NCBI GenBank assembly: GCA_020438665.1
Contig: JAGQUE010000088.1
Span: 22,107 to 33,017 of the forward strand
Direction of reading: 5' to 3'
DNA: 10,911 bases
Origin: Nocardioidaceae bacterium
GTDB taxonomy: Bacteria > Actinomycetota > Actinomycetes > Propionibacteriales > Nocardioidaceae
Positions within the stretch are counted from its first letter, which is position 1, and the number at the start of each line of letters is the position of its first letter. Of the stretch, positions 6,607 through 10,911 are shown in pieces. The translations under genes and the position numbers were made by a program. The notes beneath the pieces were generated by a model. It worked only from the letters and a program-made list of their open reading frames with translations. It did not search any database and was not told the origin of the DNA.

Positions 6607-6644
6607 TGTCACTTCTCGGCTGAAACATCGGCCGAGAAGTGACA
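6607..6644. terminator. Strong hairpin between convergent genes, likely bidirectional terminator
   Basis: A perfect 14-bp inverted repeat (TGTCACTTCTCGGC at 6607-6620 and its complement at 6631-6644) encloses a 10-base loop. It lies between two convergent genes, 34 bases after the amidohydrolase stop and 34 bases beyond the GH65 stop. There is no real T-tract, only CTTTC on the plus side, which is usual for high-GC actinobacterial terminators. The 9-mer CACTTCTCG of its left arm also occurs once more as a direct repeat at 6590-6598. Confidence 0.65.
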
Positions 6645-6645
6645 C

Positions 6646-6667
6646 TTTCACCGGCCGGCCGGTGAAA
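6646..6667. repeat. 22-bp perfect palindrome next to the terminator hairpin
   Basis: A perfect 22-bp palindrome, with TTTCACC and GGTGAAA ends around a CGGCCGGCCG core, follows the hairpin directly. It has no loop, so as RNA it would form a stem with a strained tip. It could be the second half of a double terminator for the minus-strand GH65 transcript, or a protein-binding or dispersed repeat element. Confidence 0.6.
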
Positions 6668-6678
6668 CTGGCAGGCCC

Positions 6679-9168
6679 TCAGTCCCCCCGCGGCACGGTC
6701 GCGGAGATGACGGTCCCGTCGGCGCGGACGGTGCCGGCGGGGTTGGGCGGCTGGCCGGCGATGCGGGGGCCCTGGTCGAGGAGGGGGACGGTGACCGGGG
6801 CACCGGGGGAGACGGTCACCTTCTCGCCGCGGACGTCGAAGCAGATCGGGCCGGTGCCGTCCTCGATCTGGAACGTCGCCCGGTCGTGCTGGAGGTCCAC
6901 GCGCAGCCGGGTGTCACGCAGGGTCAACCGATAGACGAGGCCCTCCCAGGTGTCGGGCAGCCGCGGGTCGAAGCTCCACTGGCCGGCGCCGAGGTCGCGG
7001 AAGCCGCCGAAGCCGAAGACCAGCGCACCCCACACGCCACCGGTCGACGCGACGTGGACGCCGTCGGGGGTGTTGGCGTGGCGGTTGGCGAGGTCGACAT
7101 AGGCGGCGTCATAGAAATAGCGCAGCGCCAGCTCGTGATAGCCCACCTCGGCCGCCATGATCGACTGCACCACCGCAGACAGCGTCGAGTCGCCGGTGGT
7201 GATCGGGTCGTAGTAGGAGAAGTCGGCGAGCTTGTCCTCATAGGTGAACTCCTCGCCCTGGAGGAACAGCGCGAGCACGACGTCGGCCTGCTTGAGCACC
7301 TGGAAGCGATAGATCACCAGCGGGTGGTGGTGCAGCAGCAGCGGCCGCACCTCGGCAGGGGTGTTCTCCAGGTCCCACATCTCCCGATCGAGGAAGTGGG
7401 AGTCCTGCGGGTGGATGCCGACCTTCTCGTCGAAGGGGATGCTCATCCCTGCGGCCGCCTCGCGCCACTCCTGGATCTCCTCCTCGCGGAGGCGAGTACG
7501 ACGCACGAGCTGGTCATAGGCGTCGGGGTCGGCGGTCCGCACCTCGTTGACCGCGTCGGCGGCGCGACGCAGGTTGAACCGCGCCAGCACGTTGGTGAAC
7601 AGGTTGTCGTTGACGACGGTGGTGTACTCGTCCGGCCCGGTGACGCCGTGGATGTGGAAGCTCGCGGTCCCGTCCTCACGTCGCCAGAAGCCGAGGTCGG
7701 CCCACAGCCGGGCGGTCTCCACGAAGATGTCGATGCCCTCGCGGTTGAGGAAGTCGGTGTCACCGCTGGCGCCGACGTACTGGCTGAGCGCATAGGCCAC
7801 GTCGGCGTCGATGTGGTACTGCGCCGTGCCGGCCGCGTAGTAGGCCGACGCCTCCTCGCCGTTGATGGTCCGCCACGGGAAGAGTGCGCCGCGCTGGCTG
7901 ACCTCGCGGGCGCGCCGGCGGGCGGCCGGCAGCATGAGGTAGCGGAAGCGCAGGGCGTTGCGGGCCGCGTCCGGTGACGTATAGGTCAGGAACGGCATCA
8001 CATAGATCTCGGAGTCCCAGAAGTAGTGGCCGCCATAGCCGGAGCCGGTCAGGCCCTTGGCCGGAATGCCCTGGTTCTCCGCGCGCCCGGCAGCCTGGAT
8101 GATCTGGAACAGGTTCCACCGGGCGGCCTGCTGGAGCTCGGGCTGACCCGGCAGCTCGACATCGGCGCGGGCCCAGAAGCCGTCGAGCCAGGCGCGCTGG
8201 GCGGCGAACTGCTCCTCGAGCCCCTCTTCGGCGGCGCGGTCGAGGGTCCGCTCGGCGCGGTCGATCAGCTCGCGGGCCGGGACCCAGGTCGCCGTGTGCA
8301 CCGAGACGACCTTGGTGAGGGTGACGGTCTGGCCGGCCTCCAGCTGGAGCCGATAGATCATCTTGCCCTCGTCCTCGGAGATGTGGGCCTGGCTGCGGAC
8401 GTCGCCGGGAGCCTCGAGGGCGTGGTCGACGACCACGCCGAGGGTCATGCCGCTCTCGGCGCACCGATAGCCGAGCTCGATCCGGCCGGTCTCCTCCTCG
8501 ATCCGGGCGACGCGCGAGATCAGGACCCGGCGCCTGAGCTTCTCGGCCTTGCGCGGGTCGGGGATGGGGGCGGCGGGCGCCTCGACGGCGGGGTGCTCGA
8601 GCTCGCGGTCCTGGCGGTTGAGCAGCTGGGAGGACAGCTGCACGGGTCCACGCCCGTCGAGCATGGTGACCTCGAAGGTCATCACGGCCAGGTGCTTCTG
8701 GGCGAGCGACACCATCCGCCGGCTGTTGACCTGCACGCGCTTGCCGCTCGGCGTTCGCCAGACCAGGTGGCGGGAGAGGACGCCGGCGCGGAAGTCGAGG
8801 GTGCGCTCATAGTCGAGCAGGTCGGCGCTGGACAGCTCGAGCGGCTCGTCGTCGACATAGAGCCGGATCACCTTGGGGTCAGGGGCGTTGACGATGCTCT
8901 GACCGACGCGCGCGAGGCCATAGGCCTCCTCGGCGTGGAGGATCGGCCAGGTCTCGTGGAAGCCGTTGACGAAGGTGCCGTCGACGTAGGCGTCGCGGCT
9001 CTCCTCGAAGTTGCCGCGCAGGCCGAGATAGCCGTTGGCGACGCTGAAGAGCGACTCGGTGACGCCGAGGTCATCGGCTTCGAAGCGCGTCTCGATCAGG
9101 GCCCACGGGTCGACGGGGAAGCGGCTGCGGTCGAGCGGGTCGCCCGAGATCGGTTCGTGGGGCGTCAC
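6679..9168 (-). CDS. Glycoside hydrolase family 65 disaccharide phosphorylase (trehalose/kojibiose/maltose phosphorylase type)
   Basis: This 829-residue cytosolic enzyme splits an alpha-linked glucose disaccharide with phosphate, giving beta-D-glucose 1-phosphate and glucose. It has the GH65 layout: an N-terminal beta-sandwich starting with the typical 'ES.F..ANGYLG.RGN' (about 39-53), then the (alpha/alpha)6 catalytic barrel (about 330-700), then a small C-terminal beta domain. The general acid lies in Gly-Pro-Asp-Glu514-Tyr. The phosphate-binding Lys626-Gln627-Ala-Asp follows a His-His-His-Pro-Leu segment, and 'WDSEIYVMPF' is also conserved. It is slightly longer than most relatives. The start is GTG, overlapping the phosphoglucomutase stop as GTGA, with GAGGAG five bases upstream. 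The gene pair corresponds to the Rv3400-Rv3401 arrangement I recall from Mycobacterium tuberculosis. Which disaccharide is used cannot be settled by eye. Confidence 0.93.
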   Translation of the reverse strand: MTPHEPISGDPLDRSRFPVDPWALIETRFEADDLGVTESLFSVANGYLGLRGNFEESRDAYVDGTFVNGFHETWPILHAEEAYGLARVGQSIVNAPDPKVIRLYVDDEPLELSSADLLDYERTLDFRAGVLSRHLVWRTPSGKRVQVNSRRMVSLAQKHLAVMTFEVTMLDGRGPVQLSSQLLNRQDRELEHPAVEAPAAPIPDPRKAEKLRRRVLISRVARIEEETGRIELGYRCAESGMTLGVVVDHALEAPGDVRSQAHISEDEGKMIYRLQLEAGQTVTLTKVVSVHTATWVPARELIDRAERTLDRAAEEGLEEQFAAQRAWLDGFWARADVELPGQPELQQAARWNLFQIIQAAGRAENQGIPAKGLTGSGYGGHYFWDSEIYVMPFLTYTSPDAARNALRFRYLMLPAARRRAREVSQRGALFPWRTINGEEASAYYAAGTAQYHIDADVAYALSQYVGASGDTDFLNREGIDIFVETARLWADLGFWRREDGTASFHIHGVTGPDEYTTVVNDNLFTNVLARFNLRRAADAVNEVRTADPDAYDQLVRRTRLREEEIQEWREAAAGMSIPFDEKVGIHPQDSHFLDREMWDLENTPAEVRPLLLHHHPLVIYRFQVLKQADVVLALFLQGEEFTYEDKLADFSYYDPITTGDSTLSAVVQSIMAAEVGYHELALRYFYDAAYVDLANRHANTPDGVHVASTGGVWGALVFGFGGFRDLGAGQWSFDPRLPDTWEGLVYRLTLRDTRLRVDLQHDRATFQIEDGTGPICFDVRGEKVTVSPGAPVTVPLLDQGPRIAGQPPNPAGTVRADGTVISATVPRGD

Positions 9169-9878
9169 AACAGCTCCTCGAGATCGGTCACGACGAGGTC
9201 GGCCCCGGCCTCGGTGAGGGCGTCGGCTCCGACGCCACGGTCGACGCCGATGACGAGCCCGAAGTGTCCGGCGGCCCCGGCCGTGACCCCGCTGATCGCG
9301 TCCTCGAGCACGACGCTGCGAGCCACCGCGACCCCGAGATCCTCGGCGGCGGCGATGAAGGTGTCGGGCGCAGGCTTGCCGGCCAGGCCCCGCTCGGCGG
9401 CGACGCCCCCGTGCATGACCACCGGGAAGTACGACGCGATGCCGGCCACGTCGAGCACGTCAGGGGCGTTGCGCGACGACGACACGATCGCCATCGGGAC
9501 GCCGCGCTCGTGAAGCTGCTGGACCAGCCGCAGCGACCCGGGATAGGGGTCGACTCCATCACGGTGGAGCACCTGGTTGAACGCGTCGTTCTTGCGGTTG
9601 CCCAGCCCACACACGGTCTCGGCGTCGGGGGAGTCGCTCGGGGCGCCGTTGGGCAGGTCGATGCCGCGCGACTCCAGGAACGACGCGACGCCGTCATAGC
9701 GTGGCTTGCCGTCGACATAGGCGAAGTAGTCGGCGTCGGTGTAGCGGGGCTGGCCGTCCCCGCGCGAGGCGAGGTAGTCGTTGAACATGACGTCCCACGC
9801 GCGCATGTGGACCTCGGCGGTCGGCGTCACGACGCCGTCGAGGTCGAACAGGGCGGCGTGATAGCTGGTCCAGTCCAC
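9165..9878 (-). CDS. pgmB: Beta-phosphoglucomutase family HAD hydrolase
   Basis: This 237-residue cytosolic HAD enzyme is expected to convert beta-D-glucose 1-phosphate to glucose 6-phosphate, the step that follows GH65 phosphorolysis. HAD motifs are complete: Asp12-Leu-Asp14-Gly nucleophile motif, Val-Ser-Ser-Ser-Arg-Asn motif II, Lys168 in Gly-Lys-Pro-Ala-Pro-Asp, and Glu192-Asp193 in motif IV. The helical cap between motifs I and II includes 'GLGNRKND', as in actinobacterial homologues. I chose the GTG at 9878 because it places the DxD motif near the N-terminus, as in the family. A GTG at 9923 is in frame and would add 15 residues. Neither has a strong ribosome site, and the choice is about even. 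It overlaps the phosphorylase start by 4 bp, so the two enzymes are translationally coupled. The helicase stop lies 44 bases before the longer start, so read-through transcription is possible. Confidence 0.9.
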   Translation of the reverse strand: MDWTSYHAALFDLDGVVTPTAEVHMRAWDVMFNDYLASRGDGQPRYTDADYFAYVDGKPRYDGVASFLESRGIDLPNGAPSDSPDAETVCGLGNRKNDAFNQVLHRDGVDPYPGSLRLVQQLHERGVPMAIVSSSRNAPDVLDVAGIASYFPVVMHGGVAAERGLAGKPAPDTFIAAAEDLGVAVARSVVLEDAISGVTAGAAGHFGLVIGVDRGVGADALTEAGADLVVTDLEELL

Positions 9879-9951
9879 CCGCCCAAGATAGGTCTGGCTG
9901 ACCTGGCTCGCTGGGAGTCCCACGGTGTGGCGCTTATCGGCTTGCCAACCT

Positions 9952-9979
9952 GGTCACCGGCTGCAGGTCACCGGCTGCG
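9952..9979. repeat. 14-bp tandem duplication spanning the helicase stop codon
   Basis: GGTCACCGGCTGC occurs at 9952-9964 and again at 9966-9978, giving a 14-bp tandem duplication that differs only in its last base. On the minus strand the unit contains the final Ser-Arg-stop codons of the helicase, so the second copy is a duplicated end lying just after the true stop. Confidence 0.7.
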
Positions 9980-10911
9980 GCGGGCCGGTCCGCGGCGGTC
10001 CTTGCCCTGCCAGCCCTTGGAGTCGCGCGGCGACCCGCCGGTGTCGGGCCGGATGTCGATGAGCTTGCCCGAGATCCGGGTCTCGCGGAGCTTGTCGAGC
10101 ACCGCCTGGTCGAGGTTGTTGGGCAGCTCGACCAGGCTGTGGTCCATCCGGATGCTGATCCGGCCGAAGTCGCCCCGAGACAGCCCGCCCTCGTTGGCCA
10201 GTGCCCCGACGATCTGGCGCGGCTCGACCTTGTGGCGCCTGCCGACGGCGAGGCGATAGGTCGTCCGGTCGCCGTCGGAGGAGCCCGGGCGACGCGGCTC
10301 GCGGTCCTTGTCGAAGGGGCGTTTGCCCTTGCCACGCTGGGGCTGGGGCTCCGGGTCGGGCTCGAGGAGCAGCGGGGTGTCCCCCTGCATCGCGATCGCC
10401 AGTGCGGCCGCCACGTCGACCTCGGGGACGTCGTACTGGCGGACATAGTGGGACACGATGTCGCGGAACTGACCGAACTCCGGCGAGGCGAGCGCCGCCG
10501 TGATCTGGTCGTCGAAGCGGCTCAGCCGCGTGGTGTTGATGTCCTCGACCGAGGGCATCGACATCTCGGTCAACGGCTGGCGGGTCGCCTTCTCGATGTG
10601 CTTGAGCAGGTAGCGCTCGCGCGGGGTCACGAACGAGATCGCGGCGCCGCTGCGTCCGGCGCGACCGGTGCGGCCGATGCGGTGGACATAGGACTCGGTG
10701 TCGGTCGGGATGTCGTAGTTGACGACATGGCTGATCCGCTCGACGTCGAGCCCGCGGGCCGCGACATCGGTCGCGACCAGGATGTCGAGCTTGCCCGCCT
10801 TGAGCCGATTGACGGTCCGCTCGCGCACGGGCTGGGCCACGTCGCCGTTGATCGCCTCGGCGGAGAAGCCCCGGGCGCGCAGCTTTTCGGCCAGCGTCTC
10901 GGTCTCGTTCT
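9968..10911 (-). CDS. DEAD-box RNA helicase, C-terminal part (5' end outside the window)
   Basis: The visible 313 residues are the C-terminal half of an ATP-dependent RNA helicase of the DeaD/CsdA group, which remodels structured RNA in ribosome assembly and cold adaptation. The reading frame runs to the window edge with no stop, so the N-terminal RecA domain, including the DEAD box, lies beyond 10911. Visible are the second RecA domain with 'ATDVAARGLDV' (motif V) and 'HRIGRTGRAGRSG' (motif VI), a charged Pro/Arg/Asp-rich linker, and a DbpA-type RNA-binding domain ('VGRRHKVEPRQIVGALANEGGL' through 'IRPD'), ending in a basic Arg-rich tail. The DbpA domain typically targets structured RNA such as 23S rRNA in E. 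coli DbpA. The GTG at 10840 is internal and not the true start, because the frame upstream still reads helicase sequence (Asn-Glu-Thr-Glu-Thr-Leu). Confidence 0.93.
   Translation of the reverse strand, partial: NETETLAEKLRARGFSAEAINGDVAQPVRERTVNRLKAGKLDILVATDVAARGLDVERISHVVNYDIPTDTESYVHRIGRTGRAGRSGAAISFVTPRERYLLKHIEKATRQPLTEMSMPSVEDINTTRLSRFDDQITAALASPEFGQFRDIVSHYVRQYDVPEVDVAAALAIAMQGDTPLLLEPDPEPQPQRGKGKRPFDKDREPRRPGSSDGDRTTYRLAVGRRHKVEPRQIVGALANEGGLSRGDFGRISIRMDHSLVELPNNLDQAVLDKLRETRISGKLIDIRPDTGGSPRDSKGWQGKDRRGPARRSR

Noticed and set aside
8026..9513. Long plus-strand open frame (495 codons) opposite the GH65 and phosphoglucomutase genes
   Set aside because: It is antisense to two genes with complete catalytic motifs. 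Its translation is a low-complexity Gly/Asp/Glu/Val-rich string typical of the shadow frame of a high-GC gene.
9879..9967. Promoter between the helicase and phosphoglucomutase genes
   Set aside because: TTGGCA- and GATAAG-like strings are present, but none pair at a 16-19 base spacing, so I do not call a promoter here.

Overview
The window is about 70% GC, and its third codon positions are almost all G or C. Several start codons are GTG, and ATGA/GTGA gene overlaps are frequent. Together with the gene families present, this points to an actinobacterium. A member of the Nocardioides/Propionibacteriales group is my best guess, but this is an inference and no rRNA or marker gene is present.

Layout from left to right. 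(1) Positions 1-3196, minus strand: a binding-protein-dependent sugar uptake operon. It encodes a lipoprotein substrate-binding protein, a MalF-type permease and a MalG-type permease, and what may be the first four codons of another gene run off the left edge. No ATPase gene is visible. (2) Positions 3197-3326: a divergent intergenic region with a perfect 14-bp LacI-type palindrome and a consensus -35 element. (3) Positions 3327-6572, plus strand: a short NodB-fold polysaccharide-deacetylase-like protein that lacks one metal histidine, a membrane fatty-acid-hydroxylase-superfamily protein resembling alkylglycerol monooxygenase, and, overlapping it by 4 bp, an M20D amidohydrolase. (4) Positions 6573-6678: a convergent junction with a strong hairpin and a 22-bp perfect palindrome. 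(5) Positions 6679-9923, minus strand: a GH65 disaccharide phosphorylase translationally coupled behind a beta-phosphoglucomutase. (6) Positions 9968-10911, minus strand: the C-terminal part of a DEAD-box RNA helicase with a DbpA-type RNA-binding tail, cut by the window edge.

Two carbohydrate modules lie close together: uptake of a sugar or oligosaccharide (probably under a LacI-family repressor), and phosphorolysis of a glucose disaccharide to beta-glucose 1-phosphate followed by isomerisation to glucose 6-phosphate. A shared substrate is plausible but not shown by the sequence. The hydroxylase/amidohydrolase pair looks like a separate two-gene unit with no obvious pathway.

I see no mobile element, CRISPR array, RNA gene or defence system, and no clearly new system. 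The points most worth a second look are the 22-bp tandem repeat inside the hydroxylase gene, where loss or gain of one copy would shift the frame, the NodB protein with a substituted metal ligand, and the shared operator in the divergent intergenic region.
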